Source of the DNA: Streptomyces sp. TG1A-8
GTDB taxonomy: Bacteria; Actinomycetota; Actinomycetes; Streptomycetales; Streptomycetaceae
Length of the DNA: 64,000 nucleotides
Reading direction: 5' to 3'
NCBI RefSeq assembly: GCF_030499535.1
Contig: NZ_JASTLB010000001.1
Coordinates: forward strand, 4,464,001-4,528,000
Of the stretch, positions 35,149-42,581 are shown in pieces. How positions within the stretch are numbered: position 1 is the stretch's first letter; each line of letters begins with the position of its first letter. Position numbers and translations under genes: made by a program. The notes beneath the pieces are model-generated. The model was not told the DNA's origin. It did no database searches and saw only the letters and a list, made by a program, of their open reading frames with translations.

Positions 35149-38100
35149 ATGAGCGACGAGCCGCAGCCGCAGCAGCCGACCGAGGGCGGGGCGCGAAGGC
35201 AGCCGCCACCGGCTGGAGGGCCCGGCACGCCGGGGGACCGGGAGGAGAGGGACACGCAGAGGGATGCCGGGACCGAAAGGCCCGGTGCCCCGTCCCGGGC
35301 GGACGAGGGCTCCGGTGCCCCGTCCCCGCACTCCGGCGACCGGCCCTCCGACGGGAACACCCCGCACCGGTCGGTCCCGGCGGCCCGGACCGGGCGGACG
35401 GGCCCCGCCGGCCAGGCGCCCGGCAGGCCGTCGGTCCCGGCGGCCCGCACGGGCGGCCCGGACCGGGCGCCCCGGACCGGCGGCACCGGTAGCGGGGCGG
35501 CGGGAGCGCAGGCCCAGCCGTCCGGGGCGGCCCCGGCCCCCGGGACGCCCGACGAGCCCCGGCCGTCCGGCGAAGCCGACCGGCGGCCCGGCGACGCGCA
35601 GGCGCCGGGCGGGACCCCGTCGGCCGGTGGCGCGCGGGCGGCGGGAGCGTCCGGCACGTCCCGGCCGGACGACGGGCCCCCGTCGTCCGGCGACACCCGG
35701 CCCTCCGACCGGTCCCCGTCCCCCACCGGGACCGGGCGGCCCGGCCGGGACCGGCCCTCCGGCACACCCCGCTCCGGGGAGAACACACAGGTCCTGCGGC
35801 CCGACAAGGCGCCGCAGGAGCCCGGGGACACCCGCCGGGCATCCGGGGACACCGCCGCCAAGGCGCCGCAGGAGCCCGGGGACACCGCCGCCGGGACCGC
35901 CGCGGCCGAGAGCACCCAGGTGCTCCGGCGCGTCAACGCCCCGCGGCAGGAACGGCCCGCCCAGCCCGGGAAGCCCGCCGCCCAGACGCCCGGGGCCGCC
36001 CGCAAGGCCACGCAGAGCGCCGGTGCCGCCGGTGCGGCCTCCGCCGCCCAGGCCGCCGCGTCCGCCCGCCCCGGCGCCCCCACCGCCGCGAACCCCCCGG
36101 CCCCCGGCACCCCCCGCACCGGCAACGCCTCCGACACCACCCCCGGCAACGCCTCCGAGGCCCCCGCCGCCGGGGGCGCGGGCGGCGGCAAGAAGCCCAA
36201 GCGGCCCAGGCGCACCGGCCTGCGCCGGCTCCTGCCCACCTGGCGGATGCTGCTCGGCACCCTCGTCGTCGGCGTGCTGCTGATCGTCGGCCTGCTCTTC
36301 CTCGGCTACTCGCTCGTGAAGATCCCGCCCGCCAACGCCCTCGCCACCAAGCAGAGCACCGTCTACCTCTACGCCGACGGCTCCCAGCTCGCCCGCGACG
36401 GCACGGTCAACCGCGAGAACGTCACCCTCGCCCAGGTCTCCAAGGACGCCCAGCACGCCGTCCTGGCCGCCGAGGACCGGGACTTCTACACCGAGTCCGC
36501 CGTCGACCCCAAGGCCATGCTCCGCGCCGCCTGGAACACGGCCAGCGGCAAGGGCAAGCAGTCCGGCTCCACGATCACCCAGCAGTACGTCAAGAACTAC
36601 TACCTGGCCCAGGAACAGACCGTTACCCGCAAGGCCAAGGAGTTCTTCATCTCGGTCAAGCTGGACCACGAGAAGTCCAAGGGCGACATCCTCGAGGGAT
36701 ACCTCAACACCAGCTACTTCGGCCGCAACGCCTACGGCATCCAGGCCGCCGCCCAGGCCTACTACAGCAAGGACGCCGCCGACCTCGACCCGGCCCGCGC
36801 CGCCTACCTCGCCGCCCTCGTCAACGCCCCCAGCGAGTACGACGTCGTCGCCCACCCGGAGAACAGGGCCGCCGCCGTCGCCCGCTGGAACTACGTGCTG
36901 GACGGCATGGTCACCAAGGGCTGGCTCGACGAGTCCGAACGCACCGGCATGAAGTTCCCCATGCCCAAGGAACAGACCGTCTCCACCGGCCTGTCCGGCC
37001 AGCGCGGCTACCTGGTCGAGGCGGTCAAGCACTACCTGACCACCAACGGCATCGTCGACTCCGACGAACTCGAAGCCGGCGGCTACCGCATCACCACCAC
37101 CATCCAGAGGGACAAGCAGAACGCCTTCGTCAAGGCCGTCAACGACCAGCTGATGTCCAAGCTGGACAAGAAGAACAACAAGTACGACAACTACGTCCGC
37201 GCCGGCGGCGCCTCCGTCGACCCGAGGACCGGCAAGGTCGTCGCCATGTACGGCGGCATCGACTACGTCAAGCAGTACACCAACGGCGCCACCCGCGGCG
37301 ACTTCCAGGTCGGCTCCACCTTCAAGCCCTTCGTGTTCGCCTCCGCGGTCCAGAACGGCTCGACCACCCAGGACGGCCGGCCCATCACCCCCAACACCGC
37401 CTACGACGGCACCAACACGCGCCCCGTCCAGGGCTGGAGCGGCGGCCCCTACGCCCCCGAGAACGAGGACCAGAAGTCCTACGGCGACATCACCGTGCGC
37501 AAGGCCACCGACCTGTCGGTCAACTCCGTCTACGCCCAGATGGCCGTCGACGTCGGCCCCGCCAAGGTCAAGCAGACCGCCGTCGACCTCGGCATCCCCG
37601 CCGGCACCCAGGACCTCCAGCCCTACCCCTCCATCGCCCTCGGCACCGCCACCGCCAGCGTCCTCGACATGGCGGAGGCCTACGCCACGCTCGCCAACCA
37701 CGGCAGGCACGGCACCTACACCATGGTCGAGAAGATCACCAAGGACGGCATCGAAGAGGTGACGCTGCCCCGGCAGCGGACCAAGCAGGCCATCAGCCGC
37801 GTGGCCGCCGACACCACCACCTCCGTCCTGCAGAGCGTGGTCGACAACGGCACCGCCACCGCCGCCCAGGCCGCCGGCCGCGCGGCCGCCGGCAAGACCG
37901 GCACCGCGGAGAAGGACACCGCCGCCTGGTTCGCCGGCTACACCCCCGACCTGGCCACGGTCGTCTCCGTCATGGGCCAGGACCCGGTCACGGCCGCCCA
38001 CAAGTCGCTGTACTACGTCATGGGCCAGCCCCGCATGAACGGCGGCGGCCCGCCCACCCAGATCTGGGCCCAGTACACGCGCGACGCCCTGCGGGGCAAG

Positions 38101-38502
38101 CCCGCCGCCGCCTTCGACCTCCGGCTCCAGCAGGGTGCCGAGACCCAGGCCCCCAGCTCCCAGGCCCCGACCGAGCCCGGCACCGGCGGCCAGGACACCA
38201 CCGGCACCACCGGCGCGCCCACCGACGGAGGCACCCCCACCGGCGGCGCCACCCCGACGGACGGCACCGCCACCGGCGGCGCCACGACCGGCGGCGCCAC
38301 CACCACCGACGGAGGCGCGACCACCGGCGGCACCACCACGACGGGCGGCACCGACGGCGGCACCACCGACGGCGGCGCCGCGGGCACCGCCACCGGCGGC
38401 GCCACGACCGGGGGCACCGCCACCGACGGCGGCACCGACGGCGGCACCACCGGCACGACCGGCACCACCGCCGGTCCGCTGCTGACCGGACGCCGGGAGT
38501 GA
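35149..38502 (+). CDS. Bifunctional class A penicillin-binding protein with long disordered termini
   Basis: 1117 residues from ATG 35149 (GTG 35140 is possible but only 3 bp from the Shine-Dalgarno). The N-terminal 360 residues are a cytoplasmic Pro/Gly/Arg/Thr-rich disordered tail; one TM follows at about 365-387. The glycosyltransferase GT51 domain shows EDRDFYTE, GSTITQQYVKNYYL and LEGYLNTSYFGRNAYG. The transpeptidase has Ser723 and Lys726 in GSTFKPF, SVNSVYAQMAVD and KTGTAEKDTAAWFAGYTPD at about 916. The last 110 residues are Thr/Gly-rich repeats outside the cell. It polymerises and cross-links peptidoglycan. The length of both disordered tails is unusual. Confidence 0.94.
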   Translation: MSDEPQPQQPTEGGARRQPPPAGGPGTPGDREERDTQRDAGTERPGAPSRADEGSGAPSPHSGDRPSDGNTPHRSVPAARTGRTGPAGQAPGRPSVPAARTGGPDRAPRTGGTGSGAAGAQAQPSGAAPAPGTPDEPRPSGEADRRPGDAQAPGGTPSAGGARAAGASGTSRPDDGPPSSGDTRPSDRSPSPTGTGRPGRDRPSGTPRSGENTQVLRPDKAPQEPGDTRRASGDTAAKAPQEPGDTAAGTAAAESTQVLRRVNAPRQERPAQPGKPAAQTPGAARKATQSAGAAGAASAAQAAASARPGAPTAANPPAPGTPRTGNASDTTPGNASEAPAAGGAGGGKKPKRPRRTGLRRLLPTWRMLLGTLVVGVLLIVGLLFLGYSLVKIPPANALATKQSTVYLYADGSQLARDGTVNRENVTLAQVSKDAQHAVLAAEDRDFYTESAVDPKAMLRAAWNTASGKGKQSGSTITQQYVKNYYLAQEQTVTRKAKEFFISVKLDHEKSKGDILEGYLNTSYFGRNAYGIQAAAQAYYSKDAADLDPARAAYLAALVNAPSEYDVVAHPENRAAAVARWNYVLDGMVTKGWLDESERTGMKFPMPKEQTVSTGLSGQRGYLVEAVKHYLTTNGIVDSDELEAGGYRITTTIQRDKQNAFVKAVNDQLMSKLDKKNNKYDNYVRAGGASVDPRTGKVVAMYGGIDYVKQYTNGATRGDFQVGSTFKPFVFASAVQNGSTTQDGRPITPNTAYDGTNTRPVQGWSGGPYAPENEDQKSYGDITVRKATDLSVNSVYAQMAVDVGPAKVKQTAVDLGIPAGTQDLQPYPSIALGTATASVLDMAEAYATLANHGRHGTYTMVEKITKDGIEEVTLPRQRTKQAISRVAADTTTSVLQSVVDNGTATAAQAAGRAAAGKTGTAEKDTAAWFAGYTPDLATVVSVMGQDPVTAAHKSLYYVMGQPRMNGGGPPTQIWAQYTRDALRGKPAAAFDLRLQQGAETQAPSSQAPTEPGTGGQDTTGTTGAPTDGGTPTGGATPTDGTATGGATTGGATTTDGGATTGGTTTTGGTDGGTTDGGAAGTATGGATTGGTATDGGTDGGTTGTTGTTAGPLLTGRRE

Positions 38503-38536
38503 CCCCGGGGCCGCCGCCCGGCGGCCCCCGAACCCA

Positions 38537-38570
38537 GGAAGGGCCGGTGACCACCGTCACCGGCCCTTCC
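38537..38570. terminator. Terminator hairpin after the penicillin-binding protein gene
   Basis: GGAAGGGCCGGTGA (38537-38550) and TCACCGGCCCTTCC (38557-38570), 14-bp arms, 6-nt loop. Confidence 0.88.
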
Positions 38571-38580
38571 GCCGTCATCC

Positions 38581-38626
38581 CACAGTCACAGTCACAGTCA
38601 CCGGCACAGGGACCGGCACAGGGACA
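38581..38626. repeat. Short tandem repeats (CACAGT) and (CCGGCACAGGGA)
   Basis: Three hexamers CACAGT in a row, then two 12-mers CCGGCACAGGGA and a partial copy, between a terminator and the convergent GroES-like gene. Noncoding. Confidence 0.8.
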
Positions 38627-38638
38627 CCTGCCGCCGGC

Positions 38639-38998
38639 TCAGAGGTACAGGCCCGTGGAGTCCTGCGACCCCTCGAACCGGTCCGCGGCCACCGCGTGCA
38701 GGTCGCGCTCGCGCATCAGCACGTACGCCACGCCCCGCACCTCCACCTCGGCCCGGTCCTCCGGGTCGAACAGGACCCGGTCACCCGGCTCCACGGTCCG
38801 TACGTTCTGCCCCACCGCGACGACCTCGGCCCAGGCCAGCCGCCGGCCGACCGCAGCGGTCGCGGGAATCAGGATGCCGCCCCCCGACCGCCGCTCGCCC
38901 TCACCGGTCTCCTGCCGCACGAGAACCCGGTCGTGCAGCATCCGGATGGGCAGCTTGTCGTCCTGGGGGGTGCTCTGCTCGTTTCTGTTGGCGCTCAC
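38639..38998 (-). CDS. GroES-like chaperonin-10 family protein
   Basis: 119 residues. The Cpn10 fold is recognisable: PIRMLHDRVLVRQETGEGERRSGGGILIPATAAVGRRLAWAEVVAVGQNVRTVEPGDRVLFDPEDRAEVEVRGVAYVLMRERDL. It differs from canonical GroES: a hydrophilic N-terminal extension of 18 residues and a C-terminal tail (VAADRFEGSQDSTGLYL), with a shortened mobile loop. The classical groES-groEL1 operon is not here, so this is an additional GroES-like protein of unclear partner. Confidence 0.85.
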   Translation of the reverse strand: MSANRNEQSTPQDDKLPIRMLHDRVLVRQETGEGERRSGGGILIPATAAVGRRLAWAEVVAVGQNVRTVEPGDRVLFDPEDRAEVEVRGVAYVLMRERDLHAVAADRFEGSQDSTGLYL

Positions 38999-39065
38999 AC
39001 CCCTGAACCTACCTGCCTTCGCCGCGATCCGTACGCCCCCGGGTGGCTCCCGGCACCACCGCTCC

Positions 39066-39395
39066 CTAGCCCTTGCGCCGGCGGGAGCCGAGGGCGAGCA
39101 GCCCCACGACCCCCACCACGACCAGCGCGACCGGCAGGACCCGCTCCACCCGCGGCGAACCGTCCTCGTCCACGAACCGCGCCCGCACCTCGGTCACCAC
39201 CCGGTTGACCTGGACGTACGCCCGGCCGACTGTGTGATCCAGATGGGCGACGGCCTTGGCCCGGGCATCCCCGACGATCGTCTTCGGATGCACCCGCACC
39301 CCGATCTCGTCGAGCGTCTCGGCCAGCACTTCACGGCGGCGCTTGATGTCCGCCTCGATCTGCGCCGGGGTTCTGGTGTCCGACGTGTCCGCCAC
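39066..39395 (-). CDS. DUF3618 membrane-anchored protein
   Basis: 109 residues from GTG 39395. DUF3618 motif at the start (RTPAQIEADIKRRREVLAETLDEIGVRVHPKTIVGDAR), then a helical region and a single C-terminal membrane segment (VLPVALVVVGVVGLLALGSRRR). Proteins of this family are tail-anchored with a cytoplasmic helical domain; function unknown. A 67-bp gap separates it from the GroES-like gene on the same strand. Confidence 0.88.
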   Translation of the reverse strand: MADTSDTRTPAQIEADIKRRREVLAETLDEIGVRVHPKTIVGDARAKAVAHLDHTVGRAYVQVNRVVTEVRARFVDEDGSPRVERVLPVALVVVGVVGLLALGSRRRKG

Positions 39396-39488
39396 CGTAC
39401 GGCCTCCGAAATCTGCTGCTGCTGTTCTGGACAGTCTGTCAGTTCGCGGCCGCGCCGCGCGGCAAGGACCCCCGGTTACGCTGGCCCG

Positions 39489-39956
39489 ATGAGCGAGCGA
39501 CTCCAGCCCGGGGACACGGCCCCCGACTTCACCCTCCCCGACGCCGACGGCAACGAGGTCTCCCTGTCGGCCCACCGGGGCCGCAAGGTCATCATCTACT
39601 TCTACCCCGCCGCCCTCACCCCAGGCTGCACGAAGCAGGCCTGTGACTTCACCGACAACCTCGCCCTGCTGGCCGACGCCGGCTACGACGTCCTGGGCAT
39701 CTCCCCCGACAGGCCGGAGAAGCTGGCGAAGTTCCGCGACCAGGAGTCCCTGGAGGTCACCCTGCTCGCGGACCCCGACAAGAAGGTCCTGGAGTCCTAC
39801 GGAGCCTTCGGCGAGAAGAAGCTCTACGGCAAGACGGTCGTCGGCGTCATCCGCTCCACGGTCGTCGTGGACGAGGAGGGCAGGGTCGAGCGCGCCCTGT
39901 ACAACGTGAAGGCCACGGGCCACGTCGCGAAGATCATCAAGGACCTCGCGCTCTGA
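39489..39956 (+). CDS. bcp: Thioredoxin-dependent peroxiredoxin (Bcp/PrxQ)
   Basis: 155 residues. Peroxidatic Cys47 in ALTPGCTKQACDF (Thr44, Pro45 conserved) and resolving Cys52 five residues later define the atypical 2-Cys PrxQ group. It reduces H2O2 and organic hydroperoxides with thioredoxin. Start ATG 39489; the final segment AKIIKDLAL is standard. Monocistronic, followed by an 18-bp-arm terminator. Confidence 0.96.
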   Translation: MSERLQPGDTAPDFTLPDADGNEVSLSAHRGRKVIIYFYPAALTPGCTKQACDFTDNLALLADAGYDVLGISPDRPEKLAKFRDQESLEVTLLADPDKKVLESYGAFGEKKLYGKTVVGVIRSTVVVDEEGRVERALYNVKATGHVAKIIKDLAL

Positions 39957-39970
39957 ACCCTGCCCCACCA

Positions 39971-40010
39971 CGGCCACGGCCCGCCCGGCACCCCGGGCGG
40001 GCCGTGGCCG
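39971..40010. terminator. Very strong terminator after bcp
   Basis: Arms 39971-39988 and 39993-40010, 18 bp perfectly complementary (CGGCCACGGCCCGCCCGG on the left) around a CACC loop. Confidence 0.92.
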
Positions 40011-40088
40011 TCCCGCGGCGTGACCGCCCGGCCACCTCTCCGTCGCTCCGTACGGGCGGCGAACACGCGCCCGGAACGGAGGGGCTCG

Positions 40089-40331
40089 GTGGGGGCCGGC
40101 GCGTACACCAGGGACCGGCTGGAGAGGGCGGCCCGCGGGGCACGGAACCTGCCGGAGGCACTGGAGAGGCTGGGGGTGGATCCGAGGAGCCCGACGCGAC
40201 GGTATTGCGTCCCAACCGTCACGCCGCCACCGGCACCTGGTGCCGAGGCGGCCGACGACGGCATACTCGTCCCCGGTAATGTAGAGCGCAGTTGGGCGCC
40301 CGTACGCCAATGGCCGAGCGGCGATCTTTAG
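40089..40331 (+). CDS. Short HNH-associated-like ORF (helical N-terminus only), probable relic
   Basis: 80 residues from GTG 40089 with GGAGGGG upstream. AYTRDRLERAARGARNLPEALERLGVDP resembles the N-terminal helix-turn-helix-like motif of Streptomyces HNH endonucleases (tyrosine-Thr-Arg, then LxxAVxxSxSxxEVLRRLGL). The expected HNH catalytic part is missing; the frame instead runs through Pro/Ala-rich sequence and ends at a TAG inside the adjoining tRNA-like gene. It is therefore either a truncated relic or a small regulatory protein. Codon bias is fair up to about 40200, then degrades. Confidence 0.45.
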   Translation: MGAGAYTRDRLERAARGARNLPEALERLGVDPRSPTRRYCVPTVTPPPAPGAEAADDGILVPGNVERSWAPVRQWPSGDL

Positions 40332-40368
40332 GTGGTCGTGTTTGTCGGTTCGAATCCGACCGGGCGCA
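40296..40368 (+). tRNA. tRNA-Leu(UAG)-like gene without the long variable arm
   Basis: Acceptor arms GCGCCCG (40296-40302) and CGGGCGC (40361-40367) with discriminator A (40368); no encoded CCA. Anticodon stem CGATC/GGTCG (322-326/334-338, one U-G pair) encloses loop TTTAGGT, which closely resembles the UUAGGU loop of ordinary bacterial tRNA-Leu(UAG). T arm GTCGG-TTCGAAT-CCGAC is perfect. The variable region is only 5 nt (TGTTT), whereas leucine tRNAs carry a long variable arm. The D stem is irregular: CGCC/GGCG (305-308/320-323) would overlap the anticodon stem, so at most 3 bp form. It may be a non-canonical or relic tRNA. Confidence 0.7.
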
Positions 40369-40379
40369 CGCACACACAG

Positions 40380-40407
40380 CCCCGCACCTGCGCGTCAGGG
40401 TGCGGGG
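40380..40407. terminator. Terminator downstream of the tRNA-like gene and rdgB
   Basis: CCCCGCACC (40380-40388) and GGTGCGGGG (40399-40407), 9-bp perfect arms. Confidence 0.8.
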
Positions 40408-40420
40408 ATCCCCTCCCGCG

Positions 40421-41023
40421 TCAGCCCAGCAGTTCCCGCACCACCGGCACCAGCGCCCGGAACGCCTTCCCCCGGTGGCTGATGGCGTTCTTCTCCGCGG
40501 GGCTCAGCTCCGCGCACGTGCGGGTCTCGCCCTCCGGCTGCAGGAGCGGGTCGTAGCCGAAGCCGTTCGTGCCGGCCGGGGTGCGGCGCAGGAGGCCCCG
40601 CAGCCGCCCTTCGACCACCCGTTCCGTGCCGTCCGGCAGGGCCAGTGCCGCGGCGCACGCGAAGTGGGCGCCGCGGTGCTCGTCGGCGATGTCGGACAAC
40701 TGGGCCAGGAGGAGTTCCAGGTTGGCCCGGTCGTCGCCGTGGCGGCCGGCCCAGCGGGCGGAGAAGATGCCGGGGGCACCGCCCAGGACGTCGACGCAGA
40801 GGCCGGAGTCGTCGGCGACGGCGGGCAGGCCGGTGGCCCTGGCCAGGGCGTGGGCCTTGAGGAGGGCGTTCTCGGCGAAGGTGACGCCGGTCTCCCTGAC
40901 GTCGGGGACGTCGGGGTGGGCGTCGGCGCCGACGAGTTCGTGGGGGAGTCCTGCCCCGGTGAGGATGGCCCTCAGTTCGGTGATCTTTCCGGCGTTGCGG
41001 GTGGCGAGGATCAAGCGGGTCAT
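40421..41023 (-). CDS. rdgB: RdgB/HAM1-family non-canonical purine NTP pyrophosphatase
   Basis: 200 residues. It hydrolyses XTP, ITP and dITP to monophosphates and pyrophosphate, keeping deaminated purines out of nucleic acids. Motifs: LILATRNAGKITELRAIL (substrate and phosphate loop), ETGVTFAENALLKAHALARATGLPAVADDSGL (metal-binding Glu/Asp cluster), GIFSARWAG and GFGYDPLLQPEG, then LSPAEKNAISHRGKAFRAL. From memory it is normally near rph in actinobacteria; here they are separated by about 9 kb of exporter and PBP genes. Confidence 0.96.
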   Translation of the reverse strand: MTRLILATRNAGKITELRAILTGAGLPHELVGADAHPDVPDVRETGVTFAENALLKAHALARATGLPAVADDSGLCVDVLGGAPGIFSARWAGRHGDDRANLELLLAQLSDIADEHRGAHFACAAALALPDGTERVVEGRLRGLLRRTPAGTNGFGYDPLLQPEGETRTCAELSPAEKNAISHRGKAFRALVPVVRELLG

Positions 41024-41080
41024 GGGGCCAGTATTCCTGGCCGGGGGCGGTCGCCGGGTCCGCCCCCGTGGCGGGCCGGA

Positions 41081-42415
41081 CTACAGCTCCGCCTGCCCGG
41101 CGCCCTTCAGCGTGCCGAGGTCGAAGACCTCGCCCATCCTGGCGAAGCCCGGGTCGCTGGGGTGCAGGTGGTCGCCGGAGTCGTAGGCGGGGCGCAGGCG
41201 GCTGGGGTCGTAGGGGTCGCGGAGGGCCTTGTCGAAGTCGACCACGGTGTCGTAGACCCGGCCGGCCCGGATCTGGGCGTTGACCTGCCGGCGCACGGCC
41301 TCGCGGGCGGGGGTCCAGCGCAGGTGGCCCCGACAGGGCATGAGGGTGGCGCCGACGACCCTCAGGCCGCGGGCGTGGGCCTGGCGGACGAGGGTGCGCA
41401 GCCCGTCGGTGATCTCGTCGGGGTCGGCGAGGTGCGGGTTGCGCAGGATGTCGTTGATGCCGAGGTCGATGACGACGGCCCTGACGTTGGTGCGGGACAG
41501 CACGTCGCGGCCGAAGCGGTCGAGACCGCTGGGGTTCTCGGCGGGCCGGCCGGGCCCGTCGGCGAGGACCTGGTTGCCGCTGATGCCCTCGTTGACGATG
41601 CCGTAGCGGGGGAGGTCGCCACCGTTCCGGACGGCGGTGCGCAGCCGGTCGGACAGGACGTCGGTCCAGCGGCGGTTGGCGTCGACGGTGGAGGTGATGC
41701 CGTCGGTGATGGAGTCGCCGAGGACGACGACGGTGCCGTCGGCCTCGTTGCTGAGGACGTCAAGGGCCGTCAGGTACCGCCAGTAGGGGGTCCGTTCGGT
41801 GTAGGGGGTGCCGGTGGCGTCCTCGGTGCGGTCGCCCTGGGCGAGGTAGGAGGTCTGCTGGGCGTGGGGGTGGTAGGTGACGGGGCCGGAGGGGGTGGGG
41901 GAGTAGGTGGTGACGAGGACGTCCGCACCGTGCGGGACGGTGAGGCGGACGGGGTCGCTGAGGACCTGGCCACCGGCGGGGATGACGACGCCGGTGCCGC
42001 CGTTGAAGGTGAGGCGCCGCATCGTCGCGGGGTCGGCGGCCGCGGTGGCGTGGCCGGCGGCGAGCGCGAGGGAGGCGTGGGTGATGGTCAGCGGGGACTG
42101 GCCGTAGAGGTTGGACAGGGTGATGCGGGCGCTCGTCCCCGCGGTGCTCGCGTGGACGACGTTGCGTACGGAGCGTCCGGCCGTGCCGCTGGTCTCGGTG
42201 CCCGGTTCGCCGCCGACGGGGGCGGTGGCCCAGGCGCCGACCCAGGTGCCGGTGGAGGCGGGGGCGGCGGACGGGTCGCGGTGGGGGCGGTTGCCGGCGA
42301 AGGTGCTGCGGGGTGTGCTGTCGTCGTCCGCCGCGGTGAGGCAGACGGCGGCGGACAGGGCCACGATCAGTGCGACGAGCGCGCTGAGCACGCCATAGCC
42401 ATGACGCTTGGTCAC
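41081..42415 (-). CDS. SGNH/GDSL-type secreted hydrolase
   Basis: 444 residues from GTG 42415, with GAGGAG 12-17 bp upstream. N-terminal hydrophobic signal (VLSALVALIVALSAAVCLTAA). Residues about 55-200 are a beta-rich domain (TGTWVGAWATAPVGGEPG... resembling Streptomyces GDSL lipases). The SGNH blocks follow: VVVLGDSITDG (Ser), EGISGNQVLADG (Gly-Asn), DLGINDILRN (Asn) and DSGDHLHPSDPGF (Asp-x-x-His). It likely acts on acetyl esters or lipids outside the cell. It ends 57 bp from rdgB on the same strand. Confidence 0.93.
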   Translation of the reverse strand: MTKRHGYGVLSALVALIVALSAAVCLTAADDDSTPRSTFAGNRPHRDPSAAPASTGTWVGAWATAPVGGEPGTETSGTAGRSVRNVVHASTAGTSARITLSNLYGQSPLTITHASLALAAGHATAAADPATMRRLTFNGGTGVVIPAGGQVLSDPVRLTVPHGADVLVTTYSPTPSGPVTYHPHAQQTSYLAQGDRTEDATGTPYTERTPYWRYLTALDVLSNEADGTVVVLGDSITDGITSTVDANRRWTDVLSDRLRTAVRNGGDLPRYGIVNEGISGNQVLADGPGRPAENPSGLDRFGRDVLSRTNVRAVVIDLGINDILRNPHLADPDEITDGLRTLVRQAHARGLRVVGATLMPCRGHLRWTPAREAVRRQVNAQIRAGRVYDTVVDFDKALRDPYDPSRLRPAYDSGDHLHPSDPGFARMGEVFDLGTLKGAGQAEL

Positions 42416-42581
42416 TCTGGTGTTGTTCTCCTCGGGAGACGGGAGCCCGAGGCTCCGATCCGGTGGGTCCATGATGCGTCATGGACCGGGGAGGGCCGAC
42501 GGGACCCTGCCCCGGCTTCCCGTCCGGACAGACGCCGGGAACGGCTGTTCCGTTCCGGAAGCCGGCCGGGAAGGGACAATT

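Noticed and set aside
34144..38001. A 1285-codon open frame on the minus strand opposite the penicillin-binding protein
   Set aside because: High-GC genomes give long antisense frames. The PBP motifs on the plus strand are intact, and only the 34144-34944 part of the antisense frame has protein-like sequence (the ABC permease).
38581..38626. Short repeats as a possible CRISPR array
   Set aside because: Units of 6 and 12 bp without spacers; no cas genes. No CRISPR array was seen in the window.
39391..39480. Upstream extension of the DUF3618 gene
   Set aside because: No homology-like sequence; GTG 39395 gives the family's normal N-terminus.
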